Positions 42,982-53,990 are shown, numbered from the stretch's first letter. The stretch is 64,000 bases of DNA from Tubulanus polymorphus (GCF_964204645.1 NC_134034.1:990001-1054000); one strand, 5' to 3'. The notes: generated from the sequence alone by a model not told the origin. Numbers and translations: made by a program.

Positions 42982-45900
42982 ATGGCGTTCGCGTTCGAAA
43001 ATGAACCGGATCATGATCCGTTTATCGACTCTCTGCTCGACTTCCAACTCCGAACGAAGCTATCGACTGAACGAAACCAAGCCGTCATTGAACACCGCCG
43101 ACAAATAGAATTCATACTATCTGAGAATAAGAACGCGGCCAATCTAGCCTCCGACCGTAAGGTGTCGCCATCTAGTTTCACCGCGCGTCGCGATCAGGAT
43201 ACGGATAAGGACTTGGACGTGCGGTCGGGTTCGACTAGCCCACCGACGTCAGCGTCACCTGGCGTCGATTTTCCAAATCATCGACAGAAGTCTATCGATA
43301 TTGTGCGGCAGTATATGGCGCGGAATGAATTGGACCCGGCCATCGAAATTCTCCATTACACGTTGCCGAACGACGCGACCAGCAGAAATCTCCTCAGCAC
43401 GATATTTTTCACCAAGGACGCGACGACGATTCCGAGAAACCGAAAGAACATTTGCTATCACGCGATAAAGAAACATTTAGCGCGGGAGGACCCGTCATCG
43501 AGGAGCAGTTTGGGTTTCATCGTCGAAAATTACGTACGGTTGACGACTGATAAATCGATGATACAAAGACCCGTAAGCTATCCGCCTGCGAGATGCCGCC
43601 CCAATGCTCGTCAGTATCCGCCTGCGACTCAGAGTCGTCCCAATAATGGATTGCCTGTTCGTCAGGGTCCGCCTGCAACTCAAAGTCGTCCCGATAATGG
43701 ATGGCCCGCTCGTCAGTGTCCGCCTGCAACTCAGAGTTATCCCAATAATGGATTGCCTGTTCGTCAGTGTCCGCCTGCAACTCAAAGTCGTCCCGATAAT
43801 GGATGGCCCGCTCGTCAGTGTCCGCCTGCAACTCAGAATCATCCCAGTAATCGATTGCCTGTTCGTCAGTGTCCGCCTGCAACTCAGAGTCGTCCCGATA
43901 ATGGATTGCCTGTTCGTCAGTGTCCGCCTGCAACTCAGAGTCGTCCCGATAATGGATTGCCGGTTCAACAGTGTCCGCCTGCGACTCAGAGTCGTCCCGA
44001 TAATGGATTGCCGGTTCAACAGTGTCCGCCTGCGACTCAGAGTCGTCCCAATAATGGATTGCCTGTTCATCAGTGGAACGGAACGGCGTCATCTAGCGGA
44101 AAAGTTCTCAATAACTTCAACACCTCACTGTCCGATTCTGGAATCCCACAACAACGCCACCAGCCACCAGTGTCGAGGCCGCCACCATCCACGGTGCGTA
44201 TTGGAAATCCAGAAACCAAGTCGCAAGAGAATGCATCCGTTCCGCTAGCAGCACCAACATACATCGGACCGTCAACCGCTTCTCGACGGGTTCTTCAACC
44301 AAACGTAGATCACCATTCAGCAGCGCGGGCAAGTTTTCGGACGGCAGAATTGGATTGGAGTTCTTCGTTCTGGTCACCTGCCACCGTACACGCTAAATCG
44401 GTACCAGTTGCATCCGCAACAAAACCTCTATCAGCTACACATACTGCGACACAGTCAGCTGCATCTAAAAGTGTACCAGTTGCAGCCGCTACTAGACCTC
44501 TATCAACTACACATTCTGCATCACAGTCAGCTGCATCTAAAAGTGCTCCAGAAGCAGCCGCTACTAGACCTCTATCAACTACACATTCTGCATCACAGTC
44601 AGGATCACCTAAAAATGTACCAGTTGCAGCCGCTACTAGACCTCTATCAACTACACATTCTGCATCACAGTCAGCTGCATCTAAAAGTGCTCCAGAAGCA
44701 GCCGCTACTAGACCTCTATCAACTACACATTCTGCATCACAGTCAGCTGCATCTAAAAGTGCTCCAGAAGCAGCCGCTACTAGACCTCTATCAACTACAC
44801 ATTCTGCATCACAGTCAGGATCACCTAAAAATGTACCAGTTGCAGCCGCTACTAGACCTCTATCAACTACACATTCTGCATCACAGCCAGCTGCATCTAA
44901 AAGTGCTCCAGAAGCAGCCGCTACTAGACCTCTATCAACTACACATTCTGCATCACAGTCAGGATCACCTAAAAATGTACCAGTTGCAGCCGCTACTAGA
45001 CCTCCATCAGCTACACATTCTGCATCACAGCCAGCTGCATCTAAAAGTGCTCCAGTTGCATCCGCTACGAAACCTCTACCAGCTACACATTCTGCATCAC
45101 AGTCGGCTGCATCTAAAAGTGTACCAGTTGCAGCCGCAACTAAACCTCAATCAGCTACCGATGTACCGCATTCTGCGACACAGTCAGGATCACCTAAAAA
45201 TGTACCAGTTGCAGCCGCTACTAGACCTCTATCAACTACACATTCTGCATCACAGTCAGGATCACCTAAAAATGTACCAGTTGCAGCCGCTACTAGACCT
45301 TCATCAGCTACCGATGTACCACATTCTGCGACACAGTCATCTGCATCTCAAAGTGCTCCAGTTGCAGCCGCGACGAAACCTGCAATTTCTACTGAGGCAC
45401 TGAAACGTGAAGCACCTAATGCAGCTACTGCTGCTGCATCTAAAAGTGCTCCAGTTGCAGCCACGGCGAAACCTGCAATTTCTACTGAGGCACTGAAACG
45501 TGAAGGACCTAATGCAGCCACTGCTGCTGCTGCTGGTGCTGTTGTACCAAAACCAGCAGTTTATTCGGAACCGGCTCCAAAAACTGAACTACTTTACTTC
45601 GACGACTTGGTCCAGTCTGGTTTACTGAACCGATTAGATATCCGTGACGTAGACAACGAACCCGAACCCGATATAGACGTGTGTAGTATAAACACCATCG
45701 ACGAGATTGACGGGCTCGTCATCAAAATCGAACCGCCAGACGATAACGATTCGACGACTCAACCACTAGACGACGCTTTCGATACACCAGAGGGCGCTCA
45801 CGAATCCGTATCGACAGAACTCGAAGTGGACGACGGTTTATTTTCGTTAAGCTGTTTGAATTCGCAGTTAGTTGTTGCTCCCGAAATTGCCGTTTTCACC

Positions 45901-46461
45901 GTTGATGGAGAAACTAGTTGGCTCGTTTGTAAAGGTCAAGGTTGTTCGTTTACGACGACGTCCGCGGTTGCGATGGAAACACACGTGATTGTTGCGCACG
46001 GTATGGTCGATACACGTGATTGTAAGATCACCGTTCCTAAACTCACAGTCCGTGTGACGCGCATCGATGACAGTAATCTTCGGCGTATTTCCGCTTCCGG
46101 TGGCGGCTATGATTGCGCGGATGGTGATGTCACTGATGTACGCAGTTCAACTAACGACGACATTACTGGTGTGCGCATGCGCGATTCAGCAAACGACGAT
46201 ATGACCGATGTGCGCATGCGCAGTGCAACTGACGACGATACCACCGATGTGACTGATGTCACCGACACCGATCTATGTCCAGGCGATGACGATGAAGGTC
46301 ACCTGCCAGCGTCGAGAAAGAGGAAACGTTCGACAGACGACGAGGAGGAGGAGGAGAAGGATGAACCGAGACGAAGAAGGAAAAAGCTAAACTTGCGGTT
46401 CCGGCTCGATCTAAACGAAGAGTTTATAATTAATCGACAATCTGAGGACGATTACGAGGAC
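42982..46461 (+). CDS. PHD-protein exon with repeat arrays
   Basis: An uninterrupted 3480-nt coding exon of 1160 codons. The open frame extends nine codons further upstream into the intron, but the TTTCAG acceptor and Kozak context favour the ATG at 42982. Beyond the donor the frame reads only ten more residues. Confidence 0.88.
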
Positions 46462-47035
46462 GTAAGTTACAAATATGTCTGTCTCCATTAATCCCCCTAT
46501 GACATCATCAAACTGACTACTACTGATTAGATCCGTGTAAACCTAGGCTTTAGAAGCGATGTCTGCCTCCATTAATCCCCCTATGACATCATCAAACTGT
46601 GTGCTAGTAATTTGATCTACAGACACTTATAGAAAAGATGTCTGCCTCCATTAATCCCTCTTGGATGTCATCAAATTACCTACGTATTGTAGCGTTTCTA
46701 TCTACGAAAGACCCACCACAAAATGGCTACCTTTAAAAACCCCTCCTATGACATCATCGGTTGGTTTAGTGTTGTTACAGTGTGTGTTTATTTGTGTCTG
46801 GTTTCAGGATGAGTCGTGCGGTAATTGCGGTAAACAGTTCGACGTGATGGATATAGCGATCGATCCATGGATCCAGTGCGACCTATGTGACGTGTGGTTC
46901 CACGGATCGTGTCAACGTCTGTCTGCCGATGCAGTTCGTCTGCTCGGGCGCACGTCGATACAGTTCAAATGCAGCCGATGCACGCGACTGGCTAGAAAAT
47001 ATCAGAGGAAGCGTTATCGACAGTTCGTCAAATAG
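42982..47035 (+). CDS. Large PHD-finger protein with internal repeat arrays (1235 residues)
   Basis: Two coding exons, 42982-46461 and 46808-47035, join in phase 0 (donor GTAAGT, acceptor GGTTTCAG). The start in AAGATGG follows a TTTCAG acceptor at 42971, so a 5' non-coding exon is expected. Order: an acidic then helical N-terminus (1-190); nine 17-residue PPATQ repeats (about 210-364); a Ser/Ala/Thr-rich array of 24-residue units (about 472-790); two 31-residue units; an acidic stretch; a C2H2-like finger starting at about 983 (Cys-x4-Cys-x12-His-x4-His); an Asp-rich repeat (about 1047-1095); a basic/acidic nuclear-type segment (RKRKRSTDDEEEEEK); and a C-terminal PHD finger with Cys1164, 1167, 1184, 1187, His1192, Cys1195, 1215 and 1218. 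PHD fingers bind histone tails, so a nuclear chromatin role is likely. I do not recognise the orthologue. Confidence 0.88.
43605..44075 (+). repeat. 51-bp coding minisatellite, 9 units
   Basis: The unit encodes 17 residues of the QCPPATQSRPDNGLPVR type. The unit length is divisible by three and lacks stops in several frames, so open frames of 191-214 codons appear in other frames on both strands. Confidence 0.93.
44397..45360 (+). repeat. 72-bp coding satellite, about 13 units
   Basis: The unit encodes 24 residues of the KSAPEAAATRPLSTTHSASQ type. Three subtypes (APEAA, VPVAA with SAASK, VPVAA with SGSPKN) are interleaved, pointing to repeated block duplication. A +1-type frame stays open for 331 codons across it. 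Confidence 0.92.
46475..46695 (-). repeat. 79-bp dispersed repeat (GATGTCAT family), locus 5
   Basis: About 2.5 units filling the PHD-gene intron, starting about 15 bp after the donor. A further TCCTATGACATCATCGG lies at 46744. Confidence 0.88.
46808..47035 (+). CDS. PHD-protein terminal exon (PHD finger)
   Basis: 75 codons plus TAG. The Cys4-His-Cys3 signature is complete, with CDLCDVWFHGSCQRL at the core, followed by a basic tail (RKYQRKRYRQFVK). Confidence 0.9.
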   Translation, partial: DESCGNCGKQFDVMDIAIDPWIQCDLCDVWFHGSCQRLSADAVRLLGRTSIQFKCSRCTRLARKYQRKRYRQFVK

Positions 47036-47772
47036 CACCACCTGTCGACCGATCCGTGGATTCATCGGATGGCACCACCTGGCGTCAGCAGCTATCGAAG
47101 TCCACCTGGGCCAAATTCGGTCTACTCTAGCGCACCTGGTGGCAGAACTGTAGAACAATATGCAGTTAACACGTCATGTATACGTGATCAAACATTATAC
47201 AGTAGCGCATCCTATGATAATCGATTTTTTCCTTTTATATAATATTTACTTAGTTTTGAATACGTGAATTTTATACGTAGCATTTTGTTTATTTTAACCT
47301 TTTAATTTTCTTAAAGAATTATTTGTAAATGTGTAAATAAGTAAATAAGTATACGTGATTACGTAGCTTATGTAGTTTGTCTGCAACCTCTGTTGGCCGA
47401 TTCTAGGCGCCACTGCGTGTCCTAGATTGCCAGGGGTTGTGTTGTCGTGTTGCGGGCTCGCTCAGTTCGCATTGGTGGCCGGCGGGTGATTTTACGCCTG
47501 CTGCCCCCTGCCGAGTGAAAGAGCTGAGCCGCAGCGACGACCGAATCGACGAACGGGGAGACTCCCGATTAACGCAATGCCCAAAAACCTATTCGTTCCA
47601 ATTTGAGAAAAGAAAAAAATCATTATTTTGTACAAGAAAATTGAATGAAACCGCCGATCCAAAACATATTTAATCTTGTTTCGAAATCCAAACGTTTGAA
47701 TTTTTGAATGATATATTTCTCTTTCTAAACGCAATGATTTAGATTAAAAGATCGATTTTCGATATTCGATTT

Positions 47773-47778
47773 AATAAA
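47773..47778 (+). promoter_or_regulatory. Candidate PHD-gene poly(A) signal
   Basis: AATAAA about 740 nt after the stop. Another AATAAA at 49025-49030 would give a 2-kb 3' UTR. The sequence does not decide between them. Confidence 0.3.
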
Positions 47779-48149
47779 TTCCCAATCAATTCGGAATCAT
47801 TTTCGTTAGAAAACAAATGAGTGATTTTAAAGAATAAAATCAAGACGAATTTCGTGTATGGCATTTGTAAGTTGAGCGGTCGAGCCTCCCCTAGTAGATC
47901 GAGTGTTCTGTGCTGGAGAGCTGGTTATTAGTGTAAATATGACTCTTGTAGATAAACCAGCGTCAGCAATGAAGTATACTAAAATTGGATTTATTCAGAA
48001 AAGTAAGTCGTGACGATCTGTCTGATGTCTTTAGTTGGAAGAAGGGCACGTCGGTGAATGTCACGATTTAGTTTTTTGTCTGATCGGTTTACTGCCCGAA
48101 ATGGACCCGGCATTCGCGGTGATTGGCTACGAGCGTGCCGGGTCCAGCT

Positions 48150-48312
48150 GGGATCGCTGATTGGTAAAATGAATGCTTCAAATTGAGGTTGCAAGTCGCT
48201 GATTGGTAAAATGAATGCTTCAAATTGAGGTTGCAAGTCGCTGATTGGTAAAATGAATGCTTCAAATTCAGGTCGCAAGTTGGTGATTGGTTAATTGAAT
48301 GTTTCAAATCGA
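48150..48312 (+). repeat. 42-bp minisatellite, about 3.5 units
   Basis: The unit contains 'gctgattggtaaaatgaatg' and CTTCAAATTGAGGTTGCAAG. Confidence 0.88.
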
Positions 48313-48639
48313 AGTTTCGAATTCAATCTTTTATCACGTTTTATTTTCTTATCTAATCCGATATGATACGTATTACATTAAACATGTAGCGATTGTAAAT
48401 ATGAATACTTTTTTTGTGATTTGCTAATCCAGTGGATTATAGACGATGGATTAACGCGTAGGATTAGAATGGGATTGGTCGGTGAATTCCTATGGAAACA
48501 ACCAGAGGCGTCGCGTCGCCTTCTTGTAAATAATATTGTAAATTATGATATGCATGTTCAACTCTACGAAGAAAGGAATTGGTATTGTTATTAATGTATG
48601 ATGCTTGTATTAATGATTCATGGTGAATAGAATTCGTTT

Positions 48640-48790
48640 TAAGAAAACAGGAAAAAAAAATTTAAAATAGAAAATGAAACAAAAAAATTTTAAAAATAGA
48701 AAATGAAAAAAAAAAATTTTTTAAATAGAAAATAAAAAAAAAATAGAAAATGAATAAAAATATTATAAAAAATAGAAAATAAAAAAATCA
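48640..48790 (+). repeat. A-rich AAATAGAAAATG repeat
   Basis: About seven imperfect copies of an AAAATAGAAAATGAAA word separated by A or T runs. Confidence 0.85.
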
Positions 48791-49533
48791 AATACTGTAA
48801 ATATGACTTATAGAAATGGAAAGTTTATGAATGAATTTCGCAATGCTTTAACGATGATTTGAAAGTACAGGATCTGCTTCCAGAGAACCGGCTCCAACTG
48901 TAGGAGTAGAGTGGTTTTAAGACTGTAATGTAATGAATTGAATGTCAATGAAAGAGCGTTTTAAATGAGGAAAGCGATGTTCTGAAGTACAGAGTATTTA
49001 AAACTTTGTAATACATTTATCGTGAATAAAGACAACTGCATGTTTAAAATGGAAAAAACTGTCTCATTTGAGTGTGTTTTGAGGTTGATGCGGAACTCCT
49101 GACCTGGAAAACATCAGAAAAATCTAGAAAAACATCAGGCACAACTCGCAGGGGAATTCTGACTGCCATCGCGCACGCGTATCTTAATCGACGTTATTCG
49201 TGAAAAAATGAATATATCGCAGGCAATATCTTCATAACCCTGCCCTTGATTCACTCAGGGAATTATCTGTTGGAGAACTGAGGGAACTTGTGTAAATTGG
49301 GATAAATTTTCAGGATTGAAACTGACCAGTAATTTCCGTTTCAAACATGGAATAAGTGGATGATTTTACAGAGTGCAACAAGTTCAGTAAACCTCGACCT
49401 CTGTATCTGGAAAACTGCAAAGCCGGGTGCGATGCCCGAGATCAGAGAACATTTTAAAAAAATGATTTCGTTTTTATTTGTCTCTGGTCAAAATAAGTCC
49501 GACGTTTGAAACCATATCCGCCTGCTGTTCAAA

Positions 49534-49699
49534 CACGGTGGAATCTTGTTACGGCGAACTTCACGGGACCAGAAAATCTGTTCGTTATAACCGATAGTTC
49601 GTTATATCCAACATGAAATTAATTAAATTTTCTTACTCGGGAGGAAATTCTATTCCGAAGAATCGTTGTATCCGAGTTCGTTATAACGAGGTTCCGCTG
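49534..49699. mobile_element. pogo/Tigger-like short inverted-repeat element
   Basis: The right end, read inward, is CAGCGGAACCTCGTTATAAC then GAAC. The left end is CACGGTGGAATCTTGTTACG then GCGAAC. Ends with CCTCGTTATAACGAAC are typical of pogo/Tigger-type Tc1-mariner relatives. A TA follows on the right but is not clear on the left. Confidence 0.55.
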
Positions 49700-50087
49700 T
49701 AATTATCACCAGTTAGATATCTCTGAATTCGGATGATCGGAAGTTTGTCTAGTTGAACTGAGGAGAACAGCATCTGATGGTTCTTAAAGGTTCGATCTGT
49801 TGTCTGCGCTACTAATAATCATCCTCGCTTTCCAGGGTTTCCTTACCGCTACTGATTATACACAGAAATAAGCTCGAAGTTGCTACTCACCCCCTCTCTG
49901 GTAAGTAGCACAGTTTTCTTGGCTCTGCATCAATTCCGGTGTTGCTTCTACGCAGAGGAAATCAACCACAACAAACGCATTAACATCTCACGGATAGGAA
50001 AAGATGGGATCACTGGTAGCGTTACGATCGTAGGTCGTAACGAAAGGAACCCAGATTTCTAGAAATTTATCGAGCACTTTAATCGCT

Positions 50088-50095
50088 ATGGCCGG
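50088..50095 (+). CDS. ASB coding exon 1 (8 nt)
   Basis: ATGGCCGG before the donor GTAAGT leaves two bases, exactly what the acceptor at 50613 needs (GG+A), giving MAG-VLYSVSKNS. The in-frame TTG inside exon 2 is not a credible start. Confidence 0.6.
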
Positions 50096-52457
50096 GTAAG
50101 TTCTTTTTCGTTAACATCGAATTTAACTTGATGGTTCCACGTACGTAACTTACAGACGTAATTTTGCCCATTGTCAAGGTCATTTATAGGCAAAAGACGA
50201 TCTCCCTCACTTCCCAAAGCGATTCAGGGGGTGAGACTGTGTACCGAGTTCCCTTTTTCGTTGAGGATATTTGGTCATTTCTTTGGGAGTGAAATTGCCT
50301 TTTGGACATCAAAGGGAATCTTAACTGATGTCAAAAGAGTCAAAATCAGCCACTCGGAATAGGTTTGCCTAATATTGCCTTTTTGAAACGTCCTTTAGTG
50401 CAGGTTTGCCTAATATTGCCTTTATAATGTCCTTTAGTTGTGTGACCAGAGCTTTTCAAAATCATCCCTTTTGAGCAGGTTTGCCTAATATTGCCCTTTT
50501 TAAACGCCATTTTAGATGTGACAATTAAGTCCTTCAAAACCTGTCCCTGGATCCGGCCCTGTTTAGGATACATTTCAACTAAATTTTCTATCGAATTTTT
50601 CGAACGATTTCAGAGTTTTGTATTCGGTGAGTAAGAATTCGCCCGACGAACTGAACAAGCATCTACGATCCAAGAGTCTTCACAGTCAGGTGTTACTTAG
50701 TCGAGCTATTCTACTGGCAGCAGAGAACGGGTACGCGGAATGCGTATCGCTACTGTTACAGGCAGGTACACCGGCAGATACTCATACTGCAGGTACTTCA
50801 TCGGCTCCCCTTCGAAAATCCCCCTATGACGTCATCATTCGAATTGTGACGCTATACATCCACCATAAATCCCCCATATGACGTCATCAACTTCATGGTT
50901 TATCAGACCGACCTACATTGATCGGTTGATTCTTATCGTTCAGGAGGGTATGCGCCGCTCCACCTAGCGGCCAGGGCTGGCCACGCTGACGTCATCAAAA
51001 TTCTCGTCGATGCCAACTGCAACAAAGAGCGACGCGTTTACCGTACCTTCGCTACAGCGCTACACTGGGCGACCGGTAAGAGTAGTGGGAGAGGGGAGGG
51101 AGGGATGAGTAGGAAGAGAAGGTGAGGGGAGGGAGGCTGGCCCAGAGTTTTTGAAAACATGGCAGTTATCATTTAACAAACACTTAGCACATTTTTTTGT
51201 TCAAAATCTAAGGCATTTACATTGTTTTAATTGATGGCGGTTGAATTTCAATTTGCGGAATAATTCCCGTTTATGAATTTCATGATTTCAGCTCGTGGAC
51301 ATGTTGATTGTATGCAGGTGTTATTGGATGCTGGATGTTACATCGACTCGCGAACCGTCCACCAACAAACACCGCTGATGGTCGCCGCCATCAACGACGA
51401 GGTCGACGCCATGAGACTGCTGATCGGACGCGGCGCCGGACTAGAAGCGGTCGATTCGAACAAGGCCACGGCGCTGCAGCTAGCCGTTAAAGAGTGTAAT
51501 CTAGATAGTATGGAATCGTTGATCGAATCGGGGGCCGATATTAACCATCAGGATCGGTATTATAAAACTCCGTTGCACGAGGCTGCACGTGCCGGGCACG
51601 CTTACATCGTGCGCGGGTTATTGCACGCCGGCGCATGCGTACTCAGTATGGACGCGTACGGAATGACCCCTCTGCACTACGCGGCTCATTTCGACAATCC
51701 GACCGTAGTCCGCGTGCTCATAGACGAGGGCGGCTCCGACCCGAAACTCGTAACCAGCCCTCGGAAATACTGGGAGCCCATCCCGTTTTTATTCGATAAC
51801 CTTGAAGAACGGTTCGTACGCGGCATGACCGCGGTGATGCTAGCATGCCAGGCCGGGGCAGTCGCTTCCCTGGGCATCCTTCTCACCTATAATGACGTTA
51901 TAACTTCCGCCAATGATATCGATGATAACGACATGAACGCGTTATTGTACGCATGCGCGGAAGGGAACGCCGAATGCGTAGATATGCTAATGAGGTTGAC
52001 CGATGTTGACCCCGATGGACCGTTCGGTTACGACCATTTAATCACCCCGTTAAACCTGGCGATCGAAAATTCTCAGCTCTCCTGTGTTAGGAGTCTCATT
52101 CGTGCGAATTGCACGATCATGCAGGATCACGTGAGGAAGGCTGTCGTCTGCGGCGGCGCGGAGACCCTCGACGCCGCTCGTCTGCTCGTCCTCGCCATGC
52201 GGTCACCGGTCTCTCGTGACTTGCTGCTAGTGATGACCACCGACCCGGCGTGTCTTACGCAGAAGGATTTCGATGAGTTTCTCGTCTGGGCTGAAGAATT
52301 CGCGGCTCCACGCTCGCTGCTGCAGAGCTCTCGAGCTATCATTCGCGATAGCCTCGGTCGTCGAGTCCTCAACCCGTGCGCTATCGCCACACTTCCGCTT
52401 CCGGCACAGCTTCAACGATATTTGGAACTTACCGACTTGAAATATTTATTTTCGTGA
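50088..52457 (+). CDS. Ankyrin repeat and SOCS box protein (ASB family), complete
   Basis: Substrate-receptor type protein for a Cullin-5/Elongin BC ubiquitin ligase. Four coding exons: 50088-50095 (8 nt, ATGGCCGG), 50614-50792, 50944-51075 and 51292-52457. They total 1485 nt, or 494 residues. Ankyrin motifs include APLHLAARAGHADVIKIL, TPLMVAAINDEVDAMRLL, TPLHEAARAGHAYIVRGLL, TPLHYAAHFDNPTVVRVLI and TPLNLAIENSQLSCVRSLI, about nine in all over residues 30-390. A SOCS box spans about 446-486, with SLLQSSRAIIRDSLG (BC box) and LPLPAQLQRYLEL (Cul5 box). The Cys usual in the BC box is Ser here. The ASB subtype is not assigned. Exons 2-4 are secure. The tiny first exon rests on its phase match, Kozak-like context and GTAAGT donor. 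Confidence 0.9.
50350..50525 (+). repeat. About 60-bp repeat in ASB intron 1, 3 units
   Basis: 'aggtttgcctaatattgcct' recurs three times with TTTTGAAACGTCC-like and GTCCTTTAG words. Confidence 0.75.
50614..50792 (+). CDS. ASB coding exon 2
   Basis: 179 nt with acceptor ACGATTTCAG and donor GTACTT. It contains the first ankyrin-like helix pair (AILLAAENGYAECVSLLLQA). Confidence 0.88.
50812..50895 (-). repeat. 79-bp dispersed repeat fragments with exact TGACGTCA, locus 6
   Basis: Two fragments, 'atccccctatgacgtcatca' and CCCCATATGACGTCATCAAC, in ASB intron 2, just downstream of the exon 2 donor. Confidence 0.7.
50944..51075 (+). CDS. ASB coding exon 3
   Basis: 132 nt with acceptor TTATCGTTCAG and donor GTAAGA. 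It encodes GGYAPLHLAARAGHADVIKI to TALHWAT and leaves one base. Confidence 0.92.
51292..52457 (+). CDS. ASB terminal coding exon (ankyrin repeats and SOCS box)
   Basis: 1166 nt after an ATGATTTCAG acceptor, beginning A-RGHVDCMQVLLDAGCYID. It contains six or more ankyrin repeats and the C-terminal SOCS box, ending DLKYLFS and TGA. Confidence 0.95.
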
Positions 52458-52674
52458 GAAAGATTCGTTGAAATAACGCGGTTTTCTGTGATAAATCTTA
52501 AAAACTTCTCTTTTTGATATAAGAATTGCAAGGTGGGGGTACTGGCGATGATCCCAATATTGACGAGTGAGGATCTGCCTGGTGCACTAGTAGTTAAAAC
52601 TAAAAACACAAAAAACTATATGAAAAACTTTAAGAAAAACTTCGCCAATGTCCACATTCATGAATTAGAGTGAA

Positions 52675-52850
52675 CTCTGAACTCAGGATCCAGTTCCACA
52701 GTTCTGAGTTAACTCTGAACTCGGGATCCAGTTCCACAGTTGTGAGTTAGAGTAAACTCTGAACTGAGGATCCAGTTCCACAGTTGTGGGTCAGAGTTAA
52801 CTCTGAACTCAGGATCCAGGTCCACAGTAGTTAGGAGTTAACTCGAGTAA
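52675..52850 (+). repeat. GGATCCAGTTCCACAGTT tandem repeat, about 4 units
   Basis: Units combine GGATCCAGTTCCACAGTT, TGAGTTA and AACTCTGAACTC, the terminal and subterminal words of the element at 29978. Confidence 0.8.
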
Positions 52851-53149
52851 CAGGTTTTTTTTTCATTTGGTCAACTCATTGCGTCAAATCTCACAAGAGA
52901 TCATCATCAGATGTGATCACACATGATGATGATATCTGTATATAGTGGGTTTTCGTCTTATTACATGTAAATATTAATCGGATTTTTAGGTGATTTAGTT
53001 TATTTCAAGAAATTGATAGTTTACGTCACGAAGAACGAGTTTATGAACTTGTTTTGTTTTCTAAACTGTTGTCGTTTGTATCACGAGTTTTGGCACCTGG
53101 TTTGAGTTCCTTAGAAAAGAGCAGTGGATCTAAACGAAATTGAATTCTG

Positions 53150-53155
53150 AATAAA
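53150..53155 (+). promoter_or_regulatory. Candidate ASB poly(A) signal
   Basis: AATAAA about 690 nt beyond the ASB stop, and about 50 bp from an opposite-strand AATAAA at 53207-53212. Confidence 0.45.
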
Positions 53156-53206
53156 AGAAGTAAAGATTCGTCTGATTTTATGCCGAGATAATAGTAATAG
53201 AAGTAA

Positions 53207-53212
53207 TTTATT
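53207..53212 (-). promoter_or_regulatory. Candidate minus-strand poly(A) signal
   Basis: AATAAA on the minus strand, 81 nt beyond the stop of the small frame at 53293-53475. It supports two genes ending towards each other. Confidence 0.4.
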
Positions 53213-53292
53213 CTTTATCTAAGTGTGTACGACACTTGCACGACACTTGCACGACAGATAACAAAATTTCAACAGAATAATCTAATACAAAA

Positions 53293-53475
53293 TTACATAT
53301 TGAAAAAAACAAAAATATCAATTTGACAGAGTGACGGCAATAACGGTAATGATGTCACCGGGCACCGGGATGGTTCCGTACTGTTGGCAGAAAACCCAAT
53401 CAGTGAATCAATGTGTACTTCCGCAACGGAAATTAGAACGATGAACACGATGGCGACGGATTTGGAAACTGCCAT
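53293..53475 (-). CDS. Possible small secreted protein (60 residues)
   Basis: The frame opens MAVSKSVAIVFIVLISVAEV, a convincing signal-peptide shape (short basic start, hydrophobic core), in a TTTTATGG context. The rest of the frame is unremarkable. A neighbouring frame from about 53391 reads FCQQYGTIPVPGDIITVIAV and stops at TGA soon after, and looks more protein-like, so a frameshift or sequencing indel is possible. An AATAAA lies 81 nt downstream. I do not recognise the product. Confidence 0.3.
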   Translation of the reverse strand: MAVSKSVAIVFIVLISVAEVHIDSLIGFSANSTEPSRCPVTSLPLLPSLCQIDIFVFFNM

Positions 53476-53699
53476 AAAATGACCACGATCATATAAGCGT
53501 TGACAAAAACGTATAAGAATTTATTAGCTCCCATACACTAAGGAGTTACTCAGTAACAGCTTTTTCCACAACAACCAAATTTTTCATACACTGGCAGCTG
53601 GCTACCACTGAGGGACACTGGCCATTCGCCAAATAAACCTAACATTCATACATGTACTACACATATTAAATAAACAATTAGGAACCCTCACACCAAGTT

Positions 53700-53990
53700 T
53701 GACTCTGGATCCAGTTTCGCAGTTGTAAGAGTTTAATTTGACTTTGAACTCAGTTCAACAGTTGTGTGGGTTTAATTTGACCCTGGATCCAGTTACAGTT
53801 GTTGTGTGGGTTTAATTTGACTCTGAACTCAGTTCAACAGTTGTGTGGGTTTAATTTGACCCTGGATCCAGTTTCACAGTTGTTGTGTGGGTTTAATTTG
53901 ACTCTGAACTCAGTTCCACAGTTGTGTGGGTTCAATTCGCTCTGGATCCAGTTCCACAGTTGTGTGGGTTTGATTCGTTTCTGTGTGACT
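53700..53990 (+). repeat. About 40-bp GTGGGTTTAATTTGAC tandem repeat, about 7 units
   Basis: Units alternate between CTCTGAACTCAGTTCAACAG and CCTGGATCCAGTTTCACAG, joined by TTGTGTGGGTTTAATTTGA. Confidence 0.85.

Larger units (their letters stand above)
47036..50087. other. 3' flank of PHD gene and 5' flank of ASB gene
   Basis: It holds the likely PHD 3' UTR, a 42-bp repeat (48150-48310), an A-rich run of AAAAATAGAAAATG words (48640-48790) and a pogo-like short element. Nothing coding is supported. Confidence 0.5.

Noticed and set aside
43495-44092. Two 191-codon minus-strand frames and a 214-codon plus frame
   Set aside because: Shadows of the 51-bp coding repeat of the PHD protein.
44408-45403. 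331-codon open frame overlapping the PHD-protein repeat array
   Set aside because: It exists because the 72-bp unit has no stop in that frame. Its composition (Leu, Gln, His, Tyr) is a shifted reading of the same repeat.
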